A stretch of 37,109 bases of DNA from Thermodesulfovibrionia bacterium (GCA_020053105.1 JAGVNU010000116.1:1-37109), one strand, 5' to 3'; counted from the first letter of the stretch, positions 17,340 to 24,930 are shown. Numbers and translations: made by a program. The notes: a model not told the origin generated them from the letters alone.

Positions 17340-18590
17340 TTACAGATCATCCTTAGGGTCATTATCCCTCATTTTTTCCGCTGATGCAAAAAAAACTGGG
17401 GTGATTGATGCAAGCTGCATATCCATCCGTTTTCTGAATTTCCTGAAATCCGCCAACAATTGATCGGGGATCGGTTCTCCCCTCGGCCATCTTACTCTTA
17501 AGGGATTGACGGACTTGTTGTTGATCCTTACCTCGAAATGAAGGTGCGGCCCGGTTGAAAGACCTGAATTCCCGACGTTGCCGATGATCTGGCCCTGATC
17601 AACATTTTTCCCTGTCCTTATATTTTTAGCAATCTTTGACAAATGGCCGTAATAGGTTTCATATCCGTTGCGGTGCCTGATTATTACAAGCTTGCCGTAG
17701 CCTCCCTTGTAACCGGCATAAGCTATCTTCCCGTCTCCTATGGCGGAGACAGGCGTCCATACCGGCGCTGAATAATCAAGACCATGATGGGGCCTGTAGA
17801 CCTTCAGTATCGGGTGCAATCTCCTTCCCGAATAATAAGAGCTTATCCGTCTGAAATTTAACGGCGCTTTCAGGAAGGCCTTTTTCAATGACCTGCCGTC
17901 AGTGTCATAATATTCTGTCTTCCCGTTATAGGCGAATCCGAAAGCTTTGTACATCTTACCGTTATTATTTAATTCGGCTGAAAGTATATTCCCGAACTTT
18001 TTGAACCTCCCTTCAAGATAAAGTCCCTCGACGACAATTTTAAAGGTATCGCCTTCTCTCAAATCGGAAGCGAAGTCTACGTCCCATGCAAAGATGTCCG
18101 AAAGCTGAAGGGCCAGCATGAGCCTTTCCCTTCCTTTGCCTATTGATGAAATAAGATTGTATTTAATAACGCCGCCGATATACTCCATTTTTTTTTCGTA
18201 TTCAATAGCAGTTCTTACGGCTGTAAATCCCTGGTCTCTGCGCGTGACCTCAAGTATGCCGTCATCATCAATCCAGTACGACAGGGAATCAACCTTGTTA
18301 TCTTCAGCGACGGAAATTTTATATTTCTGTCCGGGCTGCACCTTTCTCAGTCGGTGAACATCGGCGGCAGCCTCACGGATTTCAAATAGCTCTGCTGCAT
18401 CAAGCCCGCACCGCTTGAAGACCTCAAACAAGGTTTCACCTTTTTTTATGGTCCCGCTTATCTCCCGTGAAGTTTCCGCTTTCCGCGGCCCGGTGTCCGC
18501 TGTTTTTATTACATCTCTGCTGTCCGGAAAGCGGGTAAATATAAATGCTGCTGCAATCAGCATAAGGCCTATTTGAAAAAAGTTCTTCAT
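17340..18590 (-). CDS. M23 family metallopeptidase with LysM-like domain
   Basis: A 416-residue predicted periplasmic peptidoglycan endopeptidase. An N-terminal membrane anchor or uncleaved signal occupies residues 3-18. A LysM/OapA-like domain lies at about 46-94 (GTIKKGETLFEVFKRCGL to QPGQKYKISV). The M23 catalytic domain spans about 255-365: zinc ligands H268 and D272 (HHGLD), H349 and H351 (PHLHFEV), and YYGHLSKI between them. It likely cleaves peptide cross-links in the cell wall. The ATG at 18590 was preferred to a GTG one codon earlier because AAGGAGG is then at normal distance. It precedes mscS by 21 bases and follows pal and a small open frame. This links wall remodelling with the osmotic-stress genes. 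Confidence 0.92.
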   Translation of the reverse strand: MKNFFQIGLMLIAAAFIFTRFPDSRDVIKTADTGPRKAETSREISGTIKKGETLFEVFKRCGLDAAELFEIREAAADVHRLRKVQPGQKYKISVAEDNKVDSLSYWIDDDGILEVTRRDQGFTAVRTAIEYEKKMEYIGGVIKYNLISSIGKGRERLMLALQLSDIFAWDVDFASDLREGDTFKIVVEGLYLEGRFKKFGNILSAELNNNGKMYKAFGFAYNGKTEYYDTDGRSLKKAFLKAPLNFRRISSYYSGRRLHPILKVYRPHHGLDYSAPVWTPVSAIGDGKIAYAGYKGGYGKLVIIRHRNGYETYYGHLSKIAKNIRTGKNVDQGQIIGNVGNSGLSTGPHLHFEVRINNKSVNPLRVRWPRGEPIPDQLLADFRKFRKRMDMQLASITPVFFASAEKMRDNDPKDDL

Positions 18591-18617
18591 CACACCTCCT
18601 TCAAGCGATAATACTTC

Positions 18618-18758
18618 TTACAGCTTTTTCATCCTTCTCCTCAGGATTGCCGATTCAAAGGAATATTTAATCAGTATAAACATGGCCGAAGTCAGTATGC
18701 AGGTTATCCTGATAACCTTGCTGACGGTATTCATCAATCTGCTCAACTGCCTAGCCAT
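18618..18758 (-). CDS. Possible small membrane protein (46 aa)
   Basis: A 46-codon open frame, MARQLSRLMNTVSKVIRITC at the N-terminus, lies between pal and the M23 peptidase gene and begins 3 bases after the pal stop codon. It contains one hydrophobic segment at about residues 15-31 between basic ends (a C-terminal RRRMKKL). It fills the otherwise empty 170-base gap and is in the direction of the surrounding genes. There is no strong ribosome-binding site (GAGTAGAAA before the ATG). It has no recognised family. It may be a true small inner-membrane protein or chance. Confidence 0.35.
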   Translation of the reverse strand: MARQLSRLMNTVSKVIRITCILTSAMFILIKYSFESAILRRRMKKL

Positions 18759-18761
18759 TTT

Positions 18762-19322
18762 CTACTCAGCCGCAACAAAATGCGCCCTTCTGTTCTTCTG
18801 CCGGCAGGCTTCATTCTGTTCAGCGCAAAGCGGTTTTTCTTCTCCGTAAGTTACAAAACTCATTCTTTTAGAAGAGATGCCCAGGGAAGAGAGATAATCC
18901 CTCACTGCCTTTGCCCTTCTTTCACCGAGGGCAAGGTTGTATTCATTCGTTCCCCTTTCATCACAGTGCCCTTCGATTAAGACATTGATATTTTTGTTCT
19001 TTATAAGCCATTCGGCAGTTGAGTCAAGCGCTGCCCTAGCATCCTGTCTTATGTTGAACCTGTCGTAATCAAAGTAGACGTCTTTATATTCAAAGGCATC
19101 CTTTTCTGTCTGTGCCGAAATGTCGGTTGTCTTTATGTCTGATGCAGGCAATTGTTTATCTTCCGGCCTCTTCGTTGTCCGGGTTGTTTCTTCTGTTATG
19201 ACAGCATCTTTTTGTTCTGCTGCAGGCTGGGACGGTTCCACACGTGTCATCTTCTTCTGAGAACAGGCTGCAAATACAAACACCCCCGTCAGCAGCAATA
19301 TCAGTATCAATTCTTTTTTCAT
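18762..19322 (-). CDS. pal: Peptidoglycan-associated lipoprotein (OmpA/Pal family)
   Basis: A 186-residue lipoprotein. The signal peptide ends in the lipobox VFAAC with the acylated cysteine at position 20. A low-complexity linker rich in Thr, Glu and Lys follows to about residue 75. The OmpA-like domain (about 80-186) carries VYFDYDRFNIRQDARAALD, the peptidoglycan-binding IEGHCDERGTNEYNLALGERRAKAVRDYL, and YGEEKPLC. It anchors the outer membrane to the cell wall, so the cell is diderm. Two extra cysteines near the C-terminus (CAEQNEACRQKNRRA) could form a disulphide, as in many Pal proteins. AGGAGG precedes the ATG. No TolB gene lies next to it, so this is not a standard tol-pal operon. It precedes the M23 peptidase. 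Confidence 0.92.
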   Translation of the reverse strand: MKKELILILLLTGVFVFAACSQKKMTRVEPSQPAAEQKDAVITEETTRTTKRPEDKQLPASDIKTTDISAQTEKDAFEYKDVYFDYDRFNIRQDARAALDSTAEWLIKNKNINVLIEGHCDERGTNEYNLALGERRAKAVRDYLSSLGISSKRMSFVTYGEEKPLCAEQNEACRQKNRRAHFVAAE

Positions 19323-19424
19323 AACAACCTCCTGAAATATTTTTTATATACTTTGGAAAATATAATTCATGCGAATATAACTTTATGTATTTCGCAGAAG
19401 AAGTGTAACTGTAAGGATGCTGAA

Positions 19425-19895
19425 TTAAGAAAACGTCGGCGGGGAGAGGCCTGAAACCGAGAGATAAGAGCCTGTCCGGCATTCAGGTTTTGTACGCTGA
19501 TCTAACGAGACATGAAAATTCTGAGAAAAGGTATTGTCGCTGTAATCAAATTCCGCAGATTCCGACGGCGTCAGTTTTACAATGCTGTTTGAGCTTACTA
19601 ACGCACGGGCTTTTCTTATCAGAAGCTGAACATTGGTCCTGCTGCCTTCGTCATCATTATTGGCGGAATATTTCGAAAGTATTAATTCCCAGACTACGCG
19701 GATATTTTTTGTATTGAGATTTGTTTGATGAAATATCGCGTTGTTCCCGGCTTGTCCGTCTACCGTGAAGCAGACGGGCGACAGAACGAAGAGAAGAAAA
19801 TAGATCGAAAACAGAAATGCGATGATACGTCTTTTGCAAAGCGGCATGGTTCTTTGTAGCACATGTAAGACGTATAATGCAACCCGGATGATCAT
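19425..19895 (-). CDS. Hypothetical secreted or membrane-anchored protein
   Basis: A 156-residue frame with no recognised family. A basic stretch (PLCKRRII) then a strongly hydrophobic segment (AFLFSIYFLLFVLSPVCF, about residues 25-43) gives a signal-peptide or anchor pattern. The rest is polar, rich in Ser and Asn. The first ATG at 19895 overlaps the gpgS stop codon (ATGA), with GAGG seven bases upstream, suggesting translational coupling. An in-frame ATG at 19847 would give a more typical signal peptide. It has been kept because of the coupling and the signal pattern, but no catalytic or structural motif supports it. Function unknown. Confidence 0.5.
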   Translation of the reverse strand: MIIRVALYVLHVLQRTMPLCKRRIIAFLFSIYFLLFVLSPVCFTVDGQAGNNAIFHQTNLNTKNIRVVWELILSKYSANNDDEGSRTNVQLLIRKARALVSSNSIVKLTPSESAEFDYSDNTFSQNFHVSLDQRTKPECRTGSYLSVSGLSPPTFS

Positions 19896-21100
19896 TTATT
19901 GTCCTCATCCACTGCTTTCTTTATCATGCCGAGAATATCGGGTATCGCCGACGTGACCCTGTCCCAGCTTGCAATCAGAGGCACGCCGAGAGGATCTTCC
20001 GTAATCAGTTCCGCAGCCTTCTTTATACCGTTCGTGAATGTATCGACTGCAAGGCTCTCCTCGTGCCTGTCAAAGAAAAGGCCGTTGATCGCCGCGTCAT
20101 CCTCGTACCGTTTGAGCATGTCCTGTGCAGTCCTTACGTACGTTGCAACCAGTGTTTTGAAAAAGCCGTCTGAAAACACAATGCCTTCCGATGCAAGTGT
20201 CCTGAAAATAGACTTGCTAATGTCCACACACATCTTGTGAAGCCCCTTTGTTGCGTCCTCGGCAGATAATATCTGGTGTTTGTGTTCATAGTTTTCCGCA
20301 ATGTCTACCTGGCATACCCTTCTCAGCGATGTATTCCTGTAAACCTCTGCGAGAACTCCGACCTCAAGTCCCCAGTCCCCGGGTATTTTATTTATCCTTG
20401 CCATATCAATGTCCATGGAAAATTCACCCGCAAGCGGATATCTGAAGCTGTCAAAAAATATAAGAAGGGGATGATGACCGATTATCCGCTGGATTGACCT
20501 TATAAGCGGGGTAACAAGCAGCCTTGTCGCACGCCCATGCAGTCTGTCGGACACCCTGCTGTAATATCCCTTGCAGAAATCGTAATCGAGGTTCGGGTTG
20601 GCGACAGGATAACACAGCCTTGCAGGCAAGTCCCTGCTGTATGTAAGGATATCGCAATCATGCAGGGCGATGACATGAAAATCCTGCTGCGAAAGAATAT
20701 ACCCGTAAGCCATCCATGCGGACCTGCCCTTGCCCGGTTCGCCGATAGGGAGCCCGGCGTTTTCTATGACTTTATACAGCTCGCTTAATCTATCGCCCGA
20801 ATTCCATAAGATGCTCGTCTTCTGCGGGAGAACGGAAAAGAATTTTCTTGCATAATTAAATTCCTCCGTTGATGCAGGACCGAGCGTTACCACGATCTCC
20901 CTGATGTATTTAACATCCATCAGCTCCCTTACAATTCTCTTTAACGCATCACCTTCAAGTTCGCTGTAAAGAGACGGCAGTACAAGGGCGATAGGCCTCT
21001 CCTGCGAATACCAGGTCAATTCAGCTTCGATCTTTTCAAGATTCAGCCTGCCGAGCCTGTGAAAGGTGGCGACTACGCCGGTTTGATAAAAGTCGGACAT
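19892..21100 (-). CDS. gpgS: Glucosyl-3-phosphoglycerate synthase (GT81 type)
   Basis: A 402-residue GT-A glycosyltransferase resembling the longer GpgS proteins of bacteria such as Persephonella. GpgS transfers glucose from an NDP-glucose to 3-phosphoglycerate, giving glucosyl-3-phosphoglycerate, the precursor of the solute glucosylglycerate. Features seen: the N-terminal VATFHRLGRLNLEKIE, LVLPSLYSELEG (39-50), GEPGKGRSAWMAYG (120-133), the DxD motif D148-C-D150, and EFSMDIDMARINKIPGDWGLEVGVLAEVYRN, which matches the GDWGLE acceptor-site motif of the family. The ATG at 21100 has GCAGGAGGTGC upstream. The partner phosphatase is not adjacent but lies at 26547 on the other strand. The substrate assignment is by family resemblance; a mannosyl variant is not excluded. 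Confidence 0.85.
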   Translation of the reverse strand: MSDFYQTGVVATFHRLGRLNLEKIEAELTWYSQERPIALVLPSLYSELEGDALKRIVRELMDVKYIREIVVTLGPASTEEFNYARKFFSVLPQKTSILWNSGDRLSELYKVIENAGLPIGEPGKGRSAWMAYGYILSQQDFHVIALHDCDILTYSRDLPARLCYPVANPNLDYDFCKGYYSRVSDRLHGRATRLLVTPLIRSIQRIIGHHPLLIFFDSFRYPLAGEFSMDIDMARINKIPGDWGLEVGVLAEVYRNTSLRRVCQVDIAENYEHKHQILSAEDATKGLHKMCVDISKSIFRTLASEGIVFSDGFFKTLVATYVRTAQDMLKRYEDDAAINGLFFDRHEESLAVDTFTNGIKKAAELITEDPLGVPLIASWDRVTSAIPDILGMIKKAVDEDNK

Positions 21101-21169
21101 CTTGCACCTCCTGCAAATGTGAATTATTAATAAAATCCTATCATCATAAATTAATCACTGCAAGTTGTA

Positions 21170-22459
21170 TTATCCCGTTACCAGGCGCCAGCACAGGATG
21201 CCCGCAGCATACCCTGCCGCAACTGCCGGCGCCCATTTCAAATGCGACATAAATGTATAGATGTCCCGCCGGACCCCCATCACCGCCACACCCGCAGCAG
21301 ACCCGATTGAGAGCAAACTTCCGCCTGTACCGGCCGTAAGGGTGATCAGCAGCCACTGATCAAGATCCATGACAGGGTCCATTTGTAGCACCGCATACGT
21401 CAAAGGAATGTTATCGACAATCGCGGACAGCACACCGATCAGAATATTGGCATTGGTATTGCCCAGTGTGCCGTATAAAACCTTATTTGCGAGAGTCAGG
21501 TATCCCACATACTGCAGTGCGCCGACTGCGGTTATAATGCCGAAGAAGAACAGGAGCGTATCGAATTCGACACGCTCGACCTTTCGAAAGATATCAAAGC
21601 CCTCACAGGAAGGGACATTATTCCTGTGATCACGCCTTTTCAAATGAAAGCCGAGGAACATCAGAAACCCGAGACCAGTCATCATGCCCAGGAAGGGCGG
21701 CAGATGCAGCGCCTGGTGAAATGTAACGGCGGTCCCTATGGTCACGAATCCGAGGACCATAATCCGTCGGGCTCCGGGTTTAAGCGTCACGATATCTGCG
21801 CTTCCGGCCGGCTGTTCTTTCGGAATGAAGAAAAACATAATCGCAGCAGGAACTACCCAGTTCACAAGGGACGGCAGGAGCAACGTAAGAAATTGTGCCG
21901 TCTGAACCTTCCCGGATGTCCATATCATGAGAGTCGTTATATCTCCGAAAGGCGACCATGCCCCTCCTGCGTTTGCCGCCACGATGATGTTTATAAATGC
22001 CGGCACAATAAATCTGCGGTTGTATCCGCCGACCGCGTTTGCTACGGTCGCCATGAGCAGGGCGCTCGTGAGATTGTCCGCTACCGGCGACAGGCAGAAT
22101 GTGATACCGCCGGTGATCCAGAACAGGGACCGGAACCCGAAGCCTTTCCGGACCAGCCATGAGCGCAGCGAATCGAACACAAGCCGCTCCTGGAGGGCGT
22201 TAATGTAGGTCATCGCCACGAGAAGAAAAAAGAACAGCTCTCCGATCTCTCCGATGATATGCTTGACCTGCTCTTCGGCGTGTCCCCCTCCATGGGACCT
22301 TTCGTACAGCGCTATCAGGACCCAGAGCAGGCATCCGATCAGGACAACCGGTTTCGACTTCCGCAGGTGAAGACGGTCCTCGAGAATCACCAGGGCATAA
22401 GCAAGGATAAAGCCGGCAAGGACGCCGTATCCTGTCCAGGAATGAAGCATTTCAGACAT
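21170..22459 (-). CDS. nhaD: NhaD-type Na+/H+ antiporter
   Basis: A 429-residue integral membrane protein with about 12 hydrophobic segments, of the ion-transporter (IT) superfamily and NhaD type. Family landmarks are YALVILEDRLHLRKSKPVVL near residue 20, IGEIGELFFFLLVAMTYINAL, the ion-binding FCLSPVADNLTSALLMATV with conserved Asp and Asn, NAGGAWSPFGDITTLMIWTSGK, and the late SAIVDNIPLTYAVLQM plus GTGGSLLSIGSAAGVA. It extrudes Na+ in exchange for H+. The ATG at 22459 was chosen since GGAGG lies ten bases before it and it matches the normal N-terminus; a GTG at 22501 is in frame but lies within a terminator hairpin. Its leader carries that terminator, so regulation by attenuation is likely (see the leader entry). 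gpgS follows after 69 bases. Confidence 0.9.
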   Translation of the reverse strand: MSEMLHSWTGYGVLAGFILAYALVILEDRLHLRKSKPVVLIGCLLWVLIALYERSHGGGHAEEQVKHIIGEIGELFFFLLVAMTYINALQERLVFDSLRSWLVRKGFGFRSLFWITGGITFCLSPVADNLTSALLMATVANAVGGYNRRFIVPAFINIIVAANAGGAWSPFGDITTLMIWTSGKVQTAQFLTLLLPSLVNWVVPAAIMFFFIPKEQPAGSADIVTLKPGARRIMVLGFVTIGTAVTFHQALHLPPFLGMMTGLGFLMFLGFHLKRRDHRNNVPSCEGFDIFRKVERVEFDTLLFFFGIITAVGALQYVGYLTLANKVLYGTLGNTNANILIGVLSAIVDNIPLTYAVLQMDPVMDLDQWLLITLTAGTGGSLLSIGSAAGVAVMGVRRDIYTFMSHLKWAPAVAAGYAAGILCWRLVTG

Positions 22460-22480
22460 AACGATAGTACCTCCAAAAAT

Positions 22481-22521
22481 AAAAAAAGCCGGCAAGGACA
22501 CCTGCTGTGTCTCCTGCTGGC
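22481..22521 (-). terminator. Strong intrinsic terminator in front of nhaD
   Basis: On the minus strand, GCCAGCAGGAGACAC (22521-22507) pairs with GTGTCCTTGCCGGC (22501-22488) around the loop AGCAG, with one mismatch and one bulged A. Seven T residues follow at once (22487-22481). It is among the most canonical Rho-independent terminators in the window. It lies upstream of the nhaD start codon and not after an operon end, although it could also end transcripts from the gene fragment at 22673-22963. Confidence 0.75.
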
Positions 22522-22605
22522 CATCTTTCCCGTGGTCAAGTTTATGAACCCGGGCGCGTCAGTCCGCTTAATATCCTGATAAGAATATGCTTTTAAAGTG
22601 CGCCT
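22481..22605 (-). promoter_or_regulatory. Structured nhaD leader, candidate attenuator or riboswitch
   Basis: Reading leftwards towards nhaD, the leader can form a stem-loop of ATATTCT and AGGATAT (22588-22571) inside a short GGCGC/GCGCC pairing (22604-22600 with 22557-22553). A second stem of CCCGGGT with ACC-A-CGGG (22554-22529) follows. A strong intrinsic terminator completes it (22521-22481). The second stem and the short outer pairing share two bases, so they may be alternatives. The terminator T-run ends only seven bases before the nhaD ribosome-binding site. A promoter cannot fit between them, and transcription of nhaD must therefore read through the terminator. That layout is typical of an attenuation system. 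The ligand is unknown, and I did not match it to a named riboswitch class. Confidence 0.6.
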
Positions 22606-22640
22606 TCAGTTTAACAGAACAAATTATATTTTTCGACATA

Positions 22641-22666
22641 CCTGAAAATGTATCTCCTGAAAATGT
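22641..22666. repeat. Short tandem direct repeat upstream of the nhaD leader
   Basis: The 11-base word CCTGAAAATGT occurs at 22641-22651 and again at 22656-22666, a 15-base period. It lies between the stop codon of the upstream fragment and the structured leader. Such spacing could be a pair of protein-binding half-sites, but chance is possible for two copies. Confidence 0.35.
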
Positions 22667-22672
22667 GCCGGA

Positions 22673-22963
22673 TTAATCATATGGATTTTCATCTTTATAG
22701 AATATGCCGTGTTCTCTCACGTGGGGCTCTTTAAGCACCTTGATCTCATGATCAAACACCCTTACTGTCCCGTTATGCCTGAATTCCGCAAAGACCCTGT
22801 GCTTCCCCGGTCGCTCAAACACAAGGCTTGCAGCGATTTGCCCGTCAACGTTCTGCCTTGATGCAACGAAGATAAATTCCTTCAGCAACTCAAATCTGTA
22901 CCTGCCCTGTGACGGAGCGTTAAAGATAAATTTGTATTTGCCGTTTTCGCTTTCCGGGCTATT
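22673..22963 (-). pseudogene. Fragment of a periplasmic YtkA/FixH-like beta-sandwich protein
   Basis: An open frame of about 96 codons ends at 22673 and has no ATG or GTG; the only usual start is a TTG at 22888, which would give 71 residues. The encoded text (GKYKFIFNAPSQGRYRFELL near its start, then LVFERPGKHRVFAEFRHNGTVRVFDHEIKVL) resembles the last strands of YtkA/FixH-like or copper-associated beta-sandwich domains, which usually read PG-x-Y/H-R-V-x-x-x-F. The open region begins immediately at the end of the neighbouring gene on the same strand. It is most simply a 5'-truncated gene remnant, or the second half of a frameshifted gene. A short functional protein from the TTG start cannot be excluded. 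Confidence 0.45.
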
Positions 22964-23378
22964 TCATACTTATCTGTTTCAGCGCTTCTCCATGCAGCTT
23001 CTCAACTTCTTCTATGACATGAAGCATCCTGTCTCCCAGTGAATGTAAATCATGCATGACTTTTTCATTATATCCGCCTTCTTTATGCATGGTTTTCATT
23101 CCAACGCCCTCAAGCGTCCTCAGAATAACGGACTTGCCGTCCTTCACCATCGTGGTGCCGCGTTCAATTAACTCCCTGTCTATTTTTTCCGCCCCGCTCA
23201 TTTGTCCGAACATCATGAGATTTGCTCCTTCAAGTGCCTGACAAAGTGCGTTATCCATCAAGCGCATCATCGCATGCATCTCATGCACGGACTTCTCTTT
23301 TTCCGTCAGTTCCGCCTGAACATTGAAAGACAAAATCATTGCTATTGAAAAAAATAATGCTGCTGCCAAAGTTTTCAT
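22959..23378 (-). CDS. Hypothetical periplasmic helical protein
   Basis: A 139-residue protein with a clear signal peptide (MKTLAAALFFSIAMILSFNVQA, cleavage likely after residue 22). The mature part is helical and rich in Met, His and Glu (VHEMHAMMRLMDNAL, MMFGQMSGAEKID, GVGMKTMHKEGGY, VMHDLHSLGDRMLHVIEEVEKLHGE). The many Met and His residues could bind copper or another soft metal, but no known motif is complete. AAGGAGAAAG precedes the ATG. It is divergent from the glycerate kinase gene, and the two share a 150-base promoter region. No family recognised. Confidence 0.7.
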   Translation of the reverse strand: MKTLAAALFFSIAMILSFNVQAELTEKEKSVHEMHAMMRLMDNALCQALEGANLMMFGQMSGAEKIDRELIERGTTMVKDGKSVILRTLEGVGMKTMHKEGGYNEKVMHDLHSLGDRMLHVIEEVEKLHGEALKQISMK

Positions 23379-23492
23379 TTGCTTTCTCCTTTATGATTGA
23401 TTTTGCTTAGCAGGGACATATTGCAATATTCCCCTGATGAAAGAATTATCTCACCGTCTTTCTTCCCTGTCAACGGACTGCGGGCCTATGTG

Positions 23493-23501
23493 GTATGATT
23501 T
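23493..23501 (+). promoter_or_regulatory. Candidate extended -10 promoter for the glycerate kinase gene
   Basis: TG-G-TATGAT at 23493-23501 matches the extended -10 element of sigma-70 promoters. A weak -35-like TGTCAA lies about 20 bases upstream of the hexamer. The start codon follows 30 bases later at 23532. It is based on sequence match only. Confidence 0.4.
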
Positions 23502-23531
23502 AGGGTATAAAATTGCAGGGATGTTCATCTT

Positions 23532-24893
23532 ATGAATCAGAACAACAACAGAAAATTGGCCGCTGAAATATTTTATTCCGGATTCAAAGCGGTTGATCCT
23601 TATGATTCCGTAAAAGGTCATACGGACAAAATCCGCTCACTTTATCGAAGCGGAAATTTCAGCAGGCTTATCATTATCGCTATCGGCAAAGCAGCATATC
23701 CGATGGCGAACGCGCTTAAAGATGATTTGATAGACATCATTGATGCAGGTATTGTGATTACGAAATATGGACACTGTAATAAAAGTGAGAAGTCAGAAGT
23801 CAGCGGGAAGGACGTATGGCAATGCACCCTTACGAAGTCAAAAATGAAAATATTTGAAGCGGGGCATCCGCTTCCTGATGATAATGGTGTAAAAGGGACA
23901 GAAGAGATTATAAAGCTTTTGAGAGATGCTGATGAACATACCCTTGTTGTGTGCCTGATATCAGGCGGGGGATCAGCGCTTCTTGTCTCTCCTGATAACG
24001 GAATTACCCTGAATGAAAAACAGGAGATCACGCAACTGCTTCTGAAGGCCGGGGCTGACATTAATGATCTTAACTGCGTCAGAAAACACATCTCAAAGGT
24101 AAAGGGAGGCAGACTTGCGGAGCTCGCCTATCCCGCAAAAGTAATATCTCTTATTCTGTCTGACGTCATCGGCGACAGGCTTGATGTCATTGCATCAGGA
24201 CCCACGTCTCCGGACAGCACAACATATGACGCGGCATTAATCGTCCTGAAAAAATATGGGCTAACCGATAAAGTCCCTCAAAGCATTATAGATGTTCTGA
24301 ATAAAGGTTCTGACGGGCTGATTCCTGATACCCCCAAAGAAGGGAATGTTATCTTCAGAAGAATTGATAATATTATCATCGGCAGCAACAGAATAGCCCT
24401 CGATGCTGCAAAACAGAAAGCGGAAGAACTTGGTTCTCATGCAGAAATTATTTCGGCTGAACTGACCGGCGAGGCAAAAGACGCCGCAAAATGGCTGGTG
24501 AAGAGGGCGATGGAAATCCGTAATCGTAGAAGCGAACGGCCGTTCGCCCCTACATGTCTCATCTCAGGAGGGGAGACGACCGTTACCGTCAAGGGCAATG
24601 GTCTTGGTGGAAGAAACACTGAGCTTGCGCTTGCATTTGCAATGGAGATCGAAGGCATTGACGGCATAACCCTCCTTTCCGCAGGAACTGACGGTACTGA
24701 CGGCCCGACAGATGCAGCAGGGGCCTTTGCCGAAGGCGGAACCGTGAAGAAAGCAAAGGCCGCCGGGATCGATCCCGTGGAATATTTAAACAGAAACGAT
24801 TCGTACAATTTCTTCAAGAAGATTGACGGGCTTTTAATGACAGGGCCGACTGGGACCAATGTGATGGATTTACAAATTATTTTATTACGCTAA
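23532..24893 (+). CDS. Glycerate kinase (MOFRL/DUF4147 type, glycerate 2-kinase)
   Basis: A 453-residue kinase of the MOFRL family, which phosphorylates D-glycerate, usually at C2. The N-terminal DUF4147 domain includes RLIIIAIGKAAYPMANAL, the phosphate-binding-like CLISGGGSALLVSP, NDLNCVRKHISKVKGGRLAELAYPAKVISLILSDVIGD and ASGPTSPD. The C-terminal MOFRL domain shows LISGGETTVTVKGNGLGGRNTELALAFA and AGTDGTDGPTDAAGAFA. The frame carries a short insertion (about residues 331-343, RNRRSERPFAPTC) encoded by a 28-base palindrome just before LISGGETT, where relatives have a shorter loop. The gene opens a plus-strand set with DUF389 and a sugar-phosphoglycerate phosphatase. It could recycle glycerate released when glucosylglycerate is broken down. 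Confidence 0.92.
   Translation: MNQNNNRKLAAEIFYSGFKAVDPYDSVKGHTDKIRSLYRSGNFSRLIIIAIGKAAYPMANALKDDLIDIIDAGIVITKYGHCNKSEKSEVSGKDVWQCTLTKSKMKIFEAGHPLPDDNGVKGTEEIIKLLRDADEHTLVVCLISGGGSALLVSPDNGITLNEKQEITQLLLKAGADINDLNCVRKHISKVKGGRLAELAYPAKVISLILSDVIGDRLDVIASGPTSPDSTTYDAALIVLKKYGLTDKVPQSIIDVLNKGSDGLIPDTPKEGNVIFRRIDNIIIGSNRIALDAAKQKAEELGSHAEIISAELTGEAKDAAKWLVKRAMEIRNRRSERPFAPTCLISGGETTVTVKGNGLGGRNTELALAFAMEIEGIDGITLLSAGTDGTDGPTDAAGAFAEGGTVKKAKAAGIDPVEYLNRNDSYNFFKKIDGLLMTGPTGTNVMDLQIILLR
24526..24553. repeat. 28-bp palindromic element inside the glycerate kinase gene
   Basis: The core GCGAACGGCCGTTCGC (24532-24547) is a perfect 16-bp palindrome. With two mismatched pairs it extends to GTAG at 24526-24529 and CTAC at 24550-24553. 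It is in frame and encodes RRSERPFAPT. Palindromes of this kind, encoding similar -RPFAPT- peptides, are known as dispersed repeats in some environmental bacterial genomes. No second copy was noticed in this window. Confidence 0.6.
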
Positions 24894-24930
24894 AATTAAA
24901 CTATCTTTATATACTTATGAATGGGAATAC

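Noticed and set aside
21626-22162. A 178-codon + strand frame
   Set aside because: It is antisense to nhaD. The His/Arg-rich text is typical of a shadow frame.
24526-24553. The palindrome as a terminator within the glycerate kinase gene
   Set aside because: No T-run follows on either strand, and the reading frame continues with full family motifs.
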